DNA of 64,000 nt from an uncultured Pelagibacteraceae bacterium (GCA_902615715.1 CACMQA010000003.1:98194-162193), one strand, 5' to 3'; numbered from the stretch's first letter, positions 1 to 9,174 are shown. Notes: a model not told the origin generated them from the sequence alone. Translations and numbers: made by a program.

Positions 1-598
1 AGTTTTTACAGTATTCTATGTTTTAGTTGTTCCTGTAATTTCTTACTTTGTATTTTCAAAAAAAATGCACTGGTCTATTTGGCCATCGGTTTTTATCTGT
101 ATACTTGGCGGCTTACTTCTAAGCGAACTTAATAATTATTCGGTAAGATTGGGTGATACTTTAGGTATCTTAAGTGCCTTTTGTTGGGGAGTTCATATTT
201 TGCTTATTAAAAAAACGGTTGAAATGTTTAACTTTCCTATAACTATAGCAATGTCTCAATGTTTTGTGGCATGCCTAGTTTTGATTGGTCCAATGTTTTA
301 TTTTGAAGACCCTACGTTTAGTAATTTTTTAAAAGACTCATACGAAGTTTTATATGTGGGAATTCTATCAAGTGGCCTTGCTTTTTTATTACAAACATAC
401 AGTTTACAAAATATATCTCCGGCTCCTGCTGCAATAGTTTTCTCGTTGGAAGGTGTTTTCGCAGCAATTTTAGCATGGTTAATATTAGACCAATTCTTAA
501 ATGAAATTAAAGTTTTAGGAATATTTTTAATATTAGCTGCTGTAATTTTCTCACAACTAATGCCAATATATGATAAGAAAAATTATGGACGAAACTAA
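1..598 (+). CDS. EamA/DMT-family transporter, 3' part (5' end outside window)
   Basis: The reading frame is open from base 2 of the window, so the gene starts upstream and only its C-terminal part is seen; the first ATG in frame (65) is internal. The protein is a chain of hydrophobic helices with short charged loops, including a GVHILLIKK loop and a late segment with PAPAAIVFSLEGVFAAILAW. That last motif is typical of the second EamA repeat of drug/metabolite exporters (RhaT/YdcZ-like). Such proteins usually have 10 membrane helices and about 300 residues; about five or six helices are visible here. The substrate cannot be told from sequence. Its end overlaps the next gene, suggesting co-transcription. 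Confidence 0.85.
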   Translation, partial: VFTVFYVLVVPVISYFVFSKKMHWSIWPSVFICILGGLLLSELNNYSVRLGDTLGILSAFCWGVHILLIKKTVEMFNFPITIAMSQCFVACLVLIGPMFYFEDPTFSNFLKDSYEVLYVGILSSGLAFLLQTYSLQNISPAPAAIVFSLEGVFAAILAWLILDQFLNEIKVLGIFLILAAVIFSQLMPIYDKKNYGRN

Positions 599-962
599 TA
601 AAGGTTATATGAAGCATTTAGGTGGTCTGGAATTAAAACAGATCAGCGAAACACAATACGAATTTATTGTTGAAGTAAAAGAAATACACTTAAACACTGG
701 AAAAATTGCTCACGGTGGTTTCCTTGCATCCATTGCAGACACAGGAATGGGCACAGCTGCTCATAGAGTAGCAGGAGATAAAAGATGTGTAACAATTAAT
801 TTAGATATGAAATTTATATCTGCAGGCTTGTTAGGCGATAAATTGAAAGGAAAGGTTAAGATACTGAAAAAAACAAATACTCTTATCTTTATCTCTTGTG
901 AAATTTCAAATTCTAGCGACATAGTTTCCTCTGCAAGTGGTACTTGGAAAATACTAAAATAG
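585..962 (+). CDS. PaaI-type hotdog-fold thioesterase
   Basis: About 125 residues, the usual size of a single-hotdog acyl-CoA thioesterase of the PaaI/YbgC-like group. Counted from the longer start at 570, the characteristic HGG at about 48-50 and ADTGMG at about 56-61 form the active-site helix seen in this family. The family hydrolyses acyl- or aryl-CoA thioesters in the cytoplasm; the substrate here is not predictable. I chose the ATG at 585 over the upstream in-frame ATG at 570 because it shortens the overlap with the exporter and has a weak purine-rich stretch (AAGAAAAA) before it. The choice is uncertain. It is probably translated together with the preceding exporter gene. Confidence 0.85.
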   Translation: MDETNKGYMKHLGGLELKQISETQYEFIVEVKEIHLNTGKIAHGGFLASIADTGMGTAAHRVAGDKRCVTINLDMKFISAGLLGDKLKGKVKILKKTNTLIFISCEISNSSDIVSSASGTWKILK

Positions 963-968
963 TTAATA

Positions 969-2420
969 ATGCATACAAAATCTGTTTTAGTTTCTGCTTT
1001 ACTCTCTCTATTTATATTTAATAACGCGTCAGCAAATTTTTTTAAGAATATTACTAACTTAATTGAGGGAAATTACGAAAGCCTTAGATACGGAATATCA
1101 GTTGCTGATGTAGACAACAATGGAACGTATGAATTTATAGTTGCGGGTTTTGGAAGTGAAAATTTAGCTCTTTCGTATAAAAATGATAAATTAAAAAATA
1201 TTATTGATGATAAAAAATTTACCGATAAAAAAAGTTTTACTATTGGAGTTGCTGCATGTGATATTGACTCTGATGGGTATGAAGAAATTTATTTTCTTAA
1301 CACAGACACATATAGTGGTGAAAAAATATATTCTGATAGACTAATAGATCTAAAAAACAAAAAATTTTTTGATATTTTTGAACAGAAGAAAAATCAATCA
1401 GATTTAAACCTTACAGCTGGTCGTTCAGTAGTCTGTGTAGATAGAAAAGGAAATGGAAAATTTGGAATTTATGTTGCTAATTATGGTGGCCCCACAAGAT
1501 TCTATGAAAAATTTAAAGGAAGAATTGCTGACAGAGCAACAGAGTTTGGGTTAGACAAAATTACTGGAGGACGAGCAGTTGTCGCGGGCCACATTCTATC
1601 CGACAATATTGATATTTTCGCTGCAAACGAAAGAGGAGTTAATTTTTTGTATAAAAATGTTGATGGTACTTTCTATGATGTTGCCTCAAGCTACAAAGTT
1701 TTAGACCCCTATGAAAATGGAAGAGGAACAACCTTAAGTGATGTCTTGTACAGAGGGCAATTAGATATAGTGAGTGGTAATTGGGACGGAGAACATCGAA
1801 TTTTTGTAAAAAAAGAAAATACATTTGAAGACATTGCTGAAGGTCAATTTAAGATACCGTCTAAAATAAGAACAGTAATATCTGCAGATTTTGACAATGA
1901 TGGTTACGATGAAATCTTTTTAAATAATATTGGAGAGCCAAATAAATTATTTAAAATTAAAGAAAATGGAGAGCTTAAGGAAATTGATTTAGCAATTAAT
2001 TCTGAACCTAATGGACTTGGCACTGGCGCAGCTGTAGCAGATATCGATAAAGATGGTATTTTAGAACTATTAATCTCACACGGAGAAACGGGGAGTCAAA
2101 TACTTACTCTTTATAAAGCTGACATAAAAAAAAGTAAAAATTTTTTAAGGATAAAGCCTTTAAATAAAAATGGAGCACCGGCAAGAGGTGCTACGGTAAC
2201 GCTTACCTCAAATTTACGAGAGCACTCAAAAACAATCGATGCAGGATCAGGATATTTATGTCAAATGGAGCCTGTTGCTCATTATGGAATTCGGAAAGGC
2301 GAAAAAGATTTTAAAGTTTCAATTAAATGGACAAACGGAAAGATTAATAATTACAAAATTACAAAAACTGGAAAAACATATATTTTTAAACAAAGTAATA
2401 TGACTATCTCGCCATCTTAA
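969..2420 (+). CDS. Secreted FG-GAP/VCBS repeat protein with ASPIC/UnbV C-terminal domain
   Basis: This is a 483-residue exported protein. A signal peptide is evident (residues 1-22, hydrophobic core LVSALLSLFIF, Ala-Ser-Ala before the likely cut). It carries repeated calcium-binding-like Asp motifs of the FG-GAP/VCBS beta-propeller type: DVDNNG at 47-52, DIDSDG at 98-103, DFDNDGYDE near 309 and DIDKDG near 360. The last 90 residues (GAPARGATVTL, then GSGYLCQMEPVAHYGI) match the ASPIC/UnbV domain found after such repeats in CRTAC1-like proteins. The family is extracellular or periplasmic and often adhesive or of unknown role, so no function is assigned. It starts 6 bases after the thioesterase gene. 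Its 3' end overlaps the convergent gene on the other strand by 17 bases. Confidence 0.85.
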   Translation: MHTKSVLVSALLSLFIFNNASANFFKNITNLIEGNYESLRYGISVADVDNNGTYEFIVAGFGSENLALSYKNDKLKNIIDDKKFTDKKSFTIGVAACDIDSDGYEEIYFLNTDTYSGEKIYSDRLIDLKNKKFFDIFEQKKNQSDLNLTAGRSVVCVDRKGNGKFGIYVANYGGPTRFYEKFKGRIADRATEFGLDKITGGRAVVAGHILSDNIDIFAANERGVNFLYKNVDGTFYDVASSYKVLDPYENGRGTTLSDVLYRGQLDIVSGNWDGEHRIFVKKENTFEDIAEGQFKIPSKIRTVISADFDNDGYDEIFLNNIGEPNKLFKIKENGELKEIDLAINSEPNGLGTGAAVADIDKDGILELLISHGETGSQILTLYKADIKKSKNFLRIKPLNKNGAPARGATVTLTSNLREHSKTIDAGSGYLCQMEPVAHYGIRKGEKDFKVSIKWTNGKINNYKITKTGKTYIFKQSNMTISPS

Positions 2421-3102
2421 TAAATATATCACCCATACCGATATTCATTTTTTCTAAAGGAATATCATTTTTGAAAGCACAAAATTTTCCTGTAATTTCG
2501 TTAGACTCTATTTTTTTAATATCTGTTTTTTGACATTTTTTTGCTTCGTATAAAATTCCTATTACTAATTTACTATCAACTACATGAACCTCTTCTTTAT
2601 TTAATTTTTGACCATTGCAGAAATAATTTCTATTTACTTCCTTTGGAAAATCTTTTTTTGTACATGGATTATCTATTAAAAGAACATCAATAGATCTTGG
2701 GCCATCTTTAAATTTATGTTTGATTTTTTTCACCTTAGTGTAATTCATTAGATCACAAGAACATGGCCAACAACATCTGTAAAGTTCGCCACAAATATTT
2801 TTTTGTGTTCTTAATTCTTTAACAAAAATAAAATCTGGTTTTTCTCCAGGGTTAATCAATGAACCTGATACGGGGCAATATAATTTATTATACTCAATAA
2901 ATTCTTCATATGTTAGATTTTGATCTATTAAATATTTGAAAAATCTCGGGCCAGCAGCATTTCTATTACTATCAGGAAATATTTTGGTCCAATTTTTTAC
3001 AAGATTTTCATAATAGAATTTTTTTTGCTGAAAGTTAATTTCAGAAAAACCTAATGAAATTAAAAAAAAATAAATTATAATAATTTTAAAAATTAATTTC
3101 AT
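2404..3102 (-). CDS. Cys-rich exported protein of unknown function
   Basis: I do not recognise this 232-residue protein. It begins with a short basic N-terminus and a hydrophobic stretch (KIIIIYFFLISLGFS), consistent with a signal peptide cut near residue 20. The mature part holds a cysteine cluster reading CGELYRCCWPCSCDLM (about residues 104-119) and further single Cys residues (YCPVSG, DNPCTK, YFCNG, KKCQK, KFCAF). This suggests disulfide bonds or metal binding in the periplasm. It lies 8 bases downstream of the sugar-dehydrogenase-like gene on the same strand, so it is probably the last gene of the TRAP cluster. Its end overlaps the convergent FG-GAP gene by 17 bases, with no terminator visible. 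Confidence 0.75.
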   Translation of the reverse strand: MKLIFKIIIIYFFLISLGFSEINFQQKKFYYENLVKNWTKIFPDSNRNAAGPRFFKYLIDQNLTYEEFIEYNKLYCPVSGSLINPGEKPDFIFVKELRTQKNICGELYRCCWPCSCDLMNYTKVKKIKHKFKDGPRSIDVLLIDNPCTKKDFPKEVNRNYFCNGQKLNKEEVHVVDSKLVIGILYEAKKCQKTDIKKIESNEITGKFCAFKNDIPLEKMNIGMGDIFIKMAR

Positions 3103-3110
3103 TTTATTAT

Positions 3111-4466
3111 TTAATTTAAATTTTTAATAACTGCAATTGAAGGTGTGTATGAAAAAATTGCAAAAAACAAATCTAATTCTTCATCATATTTTAAGTCTCT
3201 AATCCTCTGTTCTTTAAAAAATAATCTTTCTTCACGTAAAATTTTTTTTAAATTTTCACTCATTTCCAAAATATAAATTGAACCAGCTCTCAGGGAAGCG
3301 ACGTAAAGATTAATTTTATTTTCTTTTCTTAAAGAAACAACTTCACTTATTCCTATTGCTGGAGAATACGATTTTAAAGGCTCTACAAAACCTTGCTCCT
3401 TATGAGTTTTTGTTAACCAGTTGTTTTTTTCAAATATTTTTTTTTCATTTGGGTAGGGTTTGCCTGTGCTTGAAATTGGCCAGCCATAATTTTTATCCTG
3501 GAAATTGTCATATAAAAAATTCAGATTTATTTCATCGCCACCGAAAGGCCCATGCTCAGTATTAATTATAACATCCTTTTCTTTTAAATAAGATAGTCCT
3601 TGGGGATTTCTATGGCCGTATGACTCTATTTGAAAATCTTTTGTCAACTTATCGATAGAAATGATTTTTCCTAATAAAGAATTTTTATCTTGAGGCGCCT
3701 CATAGTTTTTTGCAAAACCTACACTAAACAGTATTTTATTTTTATCAAATAACTCTAATCTACCTCCAGAAAAAACATTATACTTATCCCAATATTCATT
3801 GATTGAAAAAAAAGGTTTAAAAGTTAAACGTTTTAAATTGTACTCAGATCGATAAATATTAATAGTATAACCATTTGAATCTTTATGTTGTAAAGATATG
3901 TACACATATCCATCATCATAAAATAAATCTCTTATACCAATCAACTCAAAATTTTGTGAAACTAAAAATTCATCTATGTTATTAGAAATTTCTTTTTGGC
4001 CTAATTTTTCTAAATTTATATTTTTTTTATCAAAATATATTGTTTGACCAAGGCCCGAAATTACTAGAACCTTGTCATTAATAATCTCAAGATAATGCGC
4101 TCGCTTTGAGTTTTCTGTAGCTGCCCATCCTAATCTTAAATCCAATCTTGGAAATGGTAAAAAAAATTCTTTTACTTCAAATTTTCTATCTAAATTTGAC
4201 TTAAGGATTTTCTTCTCAAATAATTCGCCGTTCAGGCCTTGTTCAAATTTTTTTACTTGAAGCTCTAAAACTCTATTTTTTTCTTTTAAGTCTGGTATAA
4301 AAAATATCGTTTTTTTTATATCTCTAAGAAGATGAGAGGGTAAAATTTTTTTGATAAAAAGAATTACTTGATTTTGTCTATCATAACCTTGGCTTACTAT
4401 ATTCCAAAAAGTTCCAAATAGCACAAAACAGATTACAAGTGTAATTATAATTGCAATTTTTTTCAT
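3111..4466 (-). CDS. Membrane-anchored glucose/sorbosone dehydrogenase-like protein
   Basis: A 451-residue protein with one N-terminal hydrophobic helix (IAIIITLVICFVLFGTFW), acting as uncleaved anchor or signal, followed by a likely periplasmic domain. The second half has hallmarks of the soluble quinoprotein glucose/sorbosone dehydrogenase propeller (GSDH, PF07995): GHRNPQGL, then EHGPFGGDEIN, then YGWPISS. In that family the conserved His and Arg line the PQQ site; the N-terminal half is less typical. Its start overlaps the end of the TRAP permease gene (ATGA-type overlap at 4463-4466), so the two are translationally coupled. A role in oxidising or sensing the transported compound is inference only. 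No PQQ synthesis gene lies in the window. Confidence 0.75.
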   Translation of the reverse strand: MKKIAIIITLVICFVLFGTFWNIVSQGYDRQNQVILFIKKILPSHLLRDIKKTIFFIPDLKEKNRVLELQVKKFEQGLNGELFEKKILKSNLDRKFEVKEFFLPFPRLDLRLGWAATENSKRAHYLEIINDKVLVISGLGQTIYFDKKNINLEKLGQKEISNNIDEFLVSQNFELIGIRDLFYDDGYVYISLQHKDSNGYTINIYRSEYNLKRLTFKPFFSINEYWDKYNVFSGGRLELFDKNKILFSVGFAKNYEAPQDKNSLLGKIISIDKLTKDFQIESYGHRNPQGLSYLKEKDVIINTEHGPFGGDEINLNFLYDNFQDKNYGWPISSTGKPYPNEKKIFEKNNWLTKTHKEQGFVEPLKSYSPAIGISEVVSLRKENKINLYVASLRAGSIYILEMSENLKKILREERLFFKEQRIRDLKYDEELDLFFAIFSYTPSIAVIKNLN

Positions 4467-6790
4467 TTAAGTTTTCTGCTATAATTTAAATATCCAAAAA
4501 ATAATAAAAGTAAAAAAGCAAAAGGATATACTATAGCTTTGTTGGGTCTTTCTGGGTTTTCAATTTTAAAATTACTAATAATATCTCCCATTTGGATACC
4601 AGATTTTTTTGCCTCTCCTTTCCAATTTAATTTATCAACAATTAGTTGGTTGTTCTGATTTATTAATGTCACACCATATTCCTTTAAATCATATTTGTTC
4701 TTAAATTTTCCTTCATCAATTACAAAAAGTTTATATCTTTCCCCATACTCCGTAACGCGTGTGACCTTTATATGAACCTCTTTTGAGGGGTCGAAAGATA
4801 AATTTTGAATACTTTTTGCTGAAAGTTTTTGTTCATTAAATTTTGGGTAGAATTTACCTAATACATAGTCTGGAGCTAAAAAAGATAAAGAAATAATTAA
4901 AAATGCTATAATTTCATACCATCTTAATCTATTTATAAACCATTGCTGTGTAGCTGCTGTAAAAACTAAAATACCAATTAAAGAAGTTGCTATTACTAAT
5001 AAACCTTGCCAGATACTATCAACACCAATTAATAAAAGTTCATGATTAAATAAAAAAACTATAGGTAAAATTCCAGTTCTTAAACTATACCAAATAGCTT
5101 GGAGACCTGTTCTTAAAGGATCGCCACCAGAAATTGCTGCTGCAGCATATGATGCCAAACCAACGGGGGGTGTTACATCGGCCATTAATCCAAAATAAAA
5201 TACAAATAAGTGAACAGCAATTAGAGGGAAAATAAAGCCCGAAGCATTTCCAACATCAACTAAAACTGTAGCCATTAGTGATGCCACTACAACATAGTTT
5301 GCAGTAGTAGGAAGACCCATGCCGAGTAGTAAACAAAGAATAATAGTTAATAAAATTAATATAATTACATTATCTCTAGCAATTGTTTCGATAACTATTA
5401 TCAAATTAGTGCTAAGCCCTGTAGACCCTACCGCTCCTACAATTATACCTGCGGTGGCAATTGCTATTCCAACTCCAACCATGTTAATTGCACCTTTCTG
5501 AAGTCCTACAATAGTTTGGTTCCACCACTCAATTAAGCCAATTTTAAAATCTGAGTTTTTGATAATACGATTAATCAAATTCACTAAGATTAAAGAAATT
5601 GTTGCATAAAAAATTGAAAAACCTGCTGTGTATCTCATGTAAACAAGAAGAAAAATTAAAACAAAAATTGGTATTAGAAAATGTAGTCCGGATAAAAAGG
5701 TTCTCTTTAGATGAGGAACATCGGCATCATCCATTCCTTTTAGCCCAAGTTTAAGAGCCTCTAGATGAGATATGTAAAATAGCGCAATGTAAGAAATGAT
5801 GGCTGGTAAAAAAGCATGTTTGACAACTTCAAAATAAGTAACACCAATAAAACTTGCCATAACAAAAGCTGCAGCTCCCATAACTGGTGGCATTATTTGA
5901 CCGTTAACAGATGATGAAACTTCTATGGCTCCCGCTTTCTCTTGAGAGAATCCAGTTTTTTTCATAATCGGAATTGTAAAAGTTCCAGTTGTAACAGTAT
6001 TTGCAATTGAAGAACCTGATATCATCCCTGTCATTCCTGATCCTAAAATTGCTGCTTTAGCAGGTCCTCCCCGCATCTTACCCACCATTGCGAAAGCTAA
6101 ATCTAAAAAATATTTTCCTCCACCTGCTGTTTCTAACAAAGCTCCAAATAGAACAAATAAAAATATAAAATCTACCGATACGCCTATTGGTATTCCAAAA
6201 ATAGCTTCTTGATCGAACCATTGAAATCCAACTAATCTTTTTACAGAGAGACCCCCGTGAGAAATGATATCTGGAGCGTATTTTCCAAAGTATGAAAATA
6301 ATAAAAAACAAATTGCAATAATTACTAATGGCAATCCGATTGCTCTCCTTGTGGCCTCTAGAAGAATTAAAATACCTGTTGCCCCAATAATAAGCTCTAC
6401 AGGAACTTTAAATCCAAATATCTCTTTAACTAAGAGAATGCCACCCCTATTAACAAGATCATCATAAAAAAAATAAATATAAAGACAACAAAATGCAGCA
6501 ACAATACTTATTAGTATATCAAAAACTGAAATTCGTTTTCCTCTTACTATTGGAAAAATCAAAAATGTTAATGTTAAAGCAAAACCTAAATGTATTGCTC
6601 TAGCAGGTAAACCTTTGAACATTCCAAAGTTAAACCAAAAAGGAAAAGGAGAAGCATACCAAAGCTGAAACAATGTCCATAGAATAGCTATCCCAAAAAC
6701 TATTTTTAAATGAGCGCCTGATAAATTACGAGTAGGAGAAATATCTTCTTGAATTTTATCTTTAATCTTACTTTGAATAGATTGATTCAT
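4463..6790 (-). CDS. TRAP transporter fused permease (DctQM type) with DUF3394 tail
   Basis: A 775-residue inner-membrane protein in which the small (4-helix) and large (12-helix) TRAP permease subunits are fused, as is usual for TAXI-type TRAP systems. The DctM-like core shows GSGMTGMISGSSIANTVTTG and GLPTTANYVVVA, which are conserved re-entrant-loop motifs. The last 140 residues after the membrane part (ITRVTEYGERYKLF, KSGIQMGDIISNF) fit the DUF3394 extension with a PDZ-like fold. It uses an ion gradient to import an organic acid presented by the binding protein encoded just upstream. The gene is separated from that binding protein by a hairpin terminator, and its stop overlaps the start of the dehydrogenase-like gene. 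Confidence 0.92.
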   Translation of the reverse strand: MNQSIQSKIKDKIQEDISPTRNLSGAHLKIVFGIAILWTLFQLWYASPFPFWFNFGMFKGLPARAIHLGFALTLTFLIFPIVRGKRISVFDILISIVAAFCCLYIYFFYDDLVNRGGILLVKEIFGFKVPVELIIGATGILILLEATRRAIGLPLVIIAICFLLFSYFGKYAPDIISHGGLSVKRLVGFQWFDQEAIFGIPIGVSVDFIFLFVLFGALLETAGGGKYFLDLAFAMVGKMRGGPAKAAILGSGMTGMISGSSIANTVTTGTFTIPIMKKTGFSQEKAGAIEVSSSVNGQIMPPVMGAAAFVMASFIGVTYFEVVKHAFLPAIISYIALFYISHLEALKLGLKGMDDADVPHLKRTFLSGLHFLIPIFVLIFLLVYMRYTAGFSIFYATISLILVNLINRIIKNSDFKIGLIEWWNQTIVGLQKGAINMVGVGIAIATAGIIVGAVGSTGLSTNLIIVIETIARDNVIILILLTIILCLLLGMGLPTTANYVVVASLMATVLVDVGNASGFIFPLIAVHLFVFYFGLMADVTPPVGLASYAAAAISGGDPLRTGLQAIWYSLRTGILPIVFLFNHELLLIGVDSIWQGLLVIATSLIGILVFTAATQQWFINRLRWYEIIAFLIISLSFLAPDYVLGKFYPKFNEQKLSAKSIQNLSFDPSKEVHIKVTRVTEYGERYKLFVIDEGKFKNKYDLKEYGVTLINQNNQLIVDKLNWKGEAKKSGIQMGDIISNFKIENPERPNKAIVYPFAFLLLLFFGYLNYSRKLK

Positions 6791-6812
6791 TTAACTTAAG
6801 ATACATCATTCT

Positions 6813-6848
6813 AAAAAAAAAGGCCCAAAAAATATTGGGCCTTTTTTA
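6813..6848 (-). terminator. Intrinsic terminator/attenuator between TRAP binding protein and permease
   Basis: A 7-bp GC-rich stem (GGCCCAA at 6822-6828 pairing with TTGGGCC at 6835-6841) encloses a 6-base loop. On the minus strand it is followed by a run of nine T. It sits 20 bases downstream of the binding-protein stop codon. It probably stops most transcripts there, giving more binding protein than permease. The other side also has a T run, so it could work in both directions. Confidence 0.8.
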
Positions 6849-6867
6849 ATTAAACTAAAAAGTTGAA

Positions 6868-7872
6868 TTACATTAATCCAGCTTCTTTGTAGTACTTAAT
6901 TGCACCTGGATGTAATGGAGCCGATAAACCATCAGCTATCATATTTTTCTTTTCCAGAGGTCCAAAAGCAGGGTGTTGAGCTCTGAAGTCATCAAAGTTT
7001 TCCATTACCGCTTTTGTTACCAAGTATACAAGTTCCTCAGAAACATCTGCGCTTGTAACAACTGTAGCTTTAACACCAAACGTTGTAGCGTCTTTTTTCT
7101 GATTAGAATAAGTTCCTTTTGGAATTACAGCCTTTGCATAATAGTCAGCTCCATCAATTAAACCTTGAACTGGCGCACCAGTTAAGTTGATCGGGCTAGC
7201 TTTTGCTTTACAAGTTGCTGCTTGTTCCATGGCACCATTTGGAAATCCTACTGAATATCCAAATGCATCTATTTTACCATCACAAAGAGCCTTTACCTGT
7301 TCAGAAGAAGTAAGTTCAGTTGTTGCTTTGAACATACTCATGTCTGCTCCCATAGCTTTCATTAGTTCTTCCATAGTTCCTCTTTGACCAGAACCAGGGT
7401 TACCAATGTTTACAGTTTTTCCTTTTAGGCCTTTGAAATTTTTAATTCCAGATTTTTTACTTGCCCAAATTTGGAAAGGTTCATTGTGAACAGAAAATAC
7501 AGCTCTTAGATTGCTAAACTGTTTTCCTTCCCATTTGCTTGAACCATTGTAAGCATGATACTGCCAGTCTGACTGAGCAACACCAAATTGAAACTCACCA
7601 TCTTTGATTTGTCCAATATTGTAGTTAGAACCACCCGTTGAAGGTGCAGTACATCTGTAAGCTTTAGCTGTACCTTTTTTTCTACCATGATCAGCACTTA
7701 TTGCTGACTTGTGTAACATTTTACAGATAGCGTTACCTGTTTGGAAATATACTCCTGTAGGTCCACCTGTTCCTATTGTAAAGAACTCTGCTGATTTTGC
7801 GATCGAAGTAATAGGGCTTGCAAAAGCAAACATTACTAGTACCGCTGAAATCAATGACGTCATTTTTTTCAT
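6868..7872 (-). CDS. TAXI-family TRAP transporter substrate-binding protein
   Basis: A 334-residue periplasmic binding protein with a clear signal peptide (MKKMTSLISAVLVMFAFASP, cut near the KSA-EFF junction). The mature start, FFTIGTGGPTGVYFQTGNAIC, is the signature of the TAXI (TRAP-associated extracytoplasmic immunogenic) family. Further typical elements are GSGQRGTMEELM and the region FPNGAMEQAATCKA. I chose the ATG at 7872 rather than the in-frame GTG at 7878, because AGGAG lies five bases before that ATG while the GTG would overlap it. The partner permease follows after a terminator. The ligand is unknown; characterised TAXI proteins bind glutamate or other organic acids. Confidence 0.93.
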   Translation of the reverse strand: MKKMTSLISAVLVMFAFASPITSIAKSAEFFTIGTGGPTGVYFQTGNAICKMLHKSAISADHGRKKGTAKAYRCTAPSTGGSNYNIGQIKDGEFQFGVAQSDWQYHAYNGSSKWEGKQFSNLRAVFSVHNEPFQIWASKKSGIKNFKGLKGKTVNIGNPGSGQRGTMEELMKAMGADMSMFKATTELTSSEQVKALCDGKIDAFGYSVGFPNGAMEQAATCKAKASPINLTGAPVQGLIDGADYYAKAVIPKGTYSNQKKDATTFGVKATVVTSADVSEELVYLVTKAVMENFDDFRAQHPAFGPLEKKNMIADGLSAPLHPGAIKYYKEAGLM

Positions 7873-7898
7873 GTGCACTCCTCTTGTTATAATAATTA

Positions 7899-7927
7899 AT
7901 TTAACTATGTTATTGAATGTAGGTCAA
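7899..7927 (-). promoter_or_regulatory. Putative sigma70 promoter of the TAXI binding-protein gene
   Basis: On the minus strand TTGACC (7922-7927) is followed after 17 bases by TTAAAT (7899-7904), upstream of the binding-protein RBS. Together with the terminator after the gene, this would make the binding protein a separately transcribed unit. Prediction by eye only. Confidence 0.4.
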
Positions 7928-7935
7928 AGAGAATC

Positions 7936-9174
7936 TTATAAATTTTTGGCCCAATTTGATAATTTATTTACGCCTTCAACTACATTTGGGGCATACTTTT
8001 TAATCATCTCATCATCTATCATCTTACAATTTGTTACGTTTCTAAAAAATTCTATTCCATCAAAATCAGTATAACTTAATCTTGTTAACATTTTTTTTGG
8101 TTTAAAACCAAAGTCAGATCCTGGCAACATTGCTACTCCAGTATCATTTAAAATAACCTTACATAGTTCTGACGATGTTTTATATTTTTTATTTATGAAT
8201 TCTGGCATCAAATAAAATGCTCCTTGGGGAGGGGCAATCAATATCTTATTTGATTTTAGATTATTATAAACATAATTTCCAACAGCTTTTAATATCGCTC
8301 TAACTTTAAGTTTGTATAAATCATGTTCATTGGCGTAAGCTTCTACGGATGCATATTGTGTGGGTGTATTTACTGTCGAGTATGACTCACTAGCAAGAGA
8401 CTTTAGACTTTTTAAAAATTCAGATAACTTTTTTGGAACAGCAAGAAATCCCAATCTCCAACCACCAGCTCCACACCATTTACTCAGTCCTCCAGTTATG
8501 AAAGTAAGTTCAGGATAAAACCTTGATATAGAATTATATTCATTCGAAAACGTAAGATCAGTATAAATTTCATCCGATAAAACCATAATCTTATATTTTC
8601 TTGCAATTTTTGCTAGCTCTTCTAATTTTCCGCAAACCGCTCCTGACGGATTGTTTGGGGAATTAAGAATTAAAATCAAATTTTTATTTTTTCCCACTTG
8701 TTTAATTTTCTTTTCTAGTTCTTTCCCAGTTGGAAACCAATTATTTGCTCTTGAGGTTTCTAACCAATGAACTTTATTTGAACCTATTTCTGCTTGAGGT
8801 TCATAAGAAACCCAACCCGGTGCTGGAATTATGATTTCTCCGTTAAAAGCAATATGTATTAATAACATTGCTTCTTTTGATCCTGGTGTAATTAATATAT
8901 TTTCCTTTGGGTAATCATTTCCTGTTCTCTTAGTTAAATATCTTGAAATATTTTCTCTTAACTCAGGTAATCCTTGAATAGGCAAATACTCTTTTCTATG
9001 AGCATTATTTTTTAAAGCTTCTACAATTTTTTCTGGAACTGGAAATGGTGATTGACCAAATCCAAATTGATAAACTTTTTTTCCCTTAGAAATAAGTTCT
9101 TTAGACTTTTCGTTGATTACAAGTGTAGAAGATTCTTTTAGCCTAAGAATTTTCTTTTTAACTTTAGAAGACAT
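7936..9174 (-). CDS. Class I/II PLP-dependent aminotransferase (AspC/AlaT-like)
   Basis: A 412-residue fold-type I aminotransferase of the usual length. The PLP lysine is K232 in GGLSKWCGAGGWRLGF. Upstream are NSPNNPSG (171-178), the cofactor Asp in LSDEIYTDL (about 201), and a C-terminal LTRLSYTD region carrying the expected carboxylate-binding Arg. It transfers an amino group between an amino acid and a 2-oxoacid in the cytoplasm; the exact substrate cannot be assigned. It is the first gene of the minus-strand cluster with the TAXI-TRAP transporter, 63 bases before it. This makes use of an imported organic or amino acid plausible, but that is inference. Confidence 0.9.
   Translation of the reverse strand: MSSKVKKKILRLKESSTLVINEKSKELISKGKKVYQFGFGQSPFPVPEKIVEALKNNAHRKEYLPIQGLPELRENISRYLTKRTGNDYPKENILITPGSKEAMLLIHIAFNGEIIIPAPGWVSYEPQAEIGSNKVHWLETSRANNWFPTGKELEKKIKQVGKNKNLILILNSPNNPSGAVCGKLEELAKIARKYKIMVLSDEIYTDLTFSNEYNSISRFYPELTFITGGLSKWCGAGGWRLGFLAVPKKLSEFLKSLKSLASESYSTVNTPTQYASVEAYANEHDLYKLKVRAILKAVGNYVYNNLKSNKILIAPPQGAFYLMPEFINKKYKTSSELCKVILNDTGVAMLPGSDFGFKPKKMLTRLSYTDFDGIEFFRNVTNCKMIDDEMIKKYAPNVVEGVNKLSNWAKNL

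Noticed and set aside
7709..8074. Plus-strand open frame of 121 codons spanning the SBP/aminotransferase gap
   Set aside because: It runs antisense through two well-supported genes and their promoter; no motif or RBS was seen.
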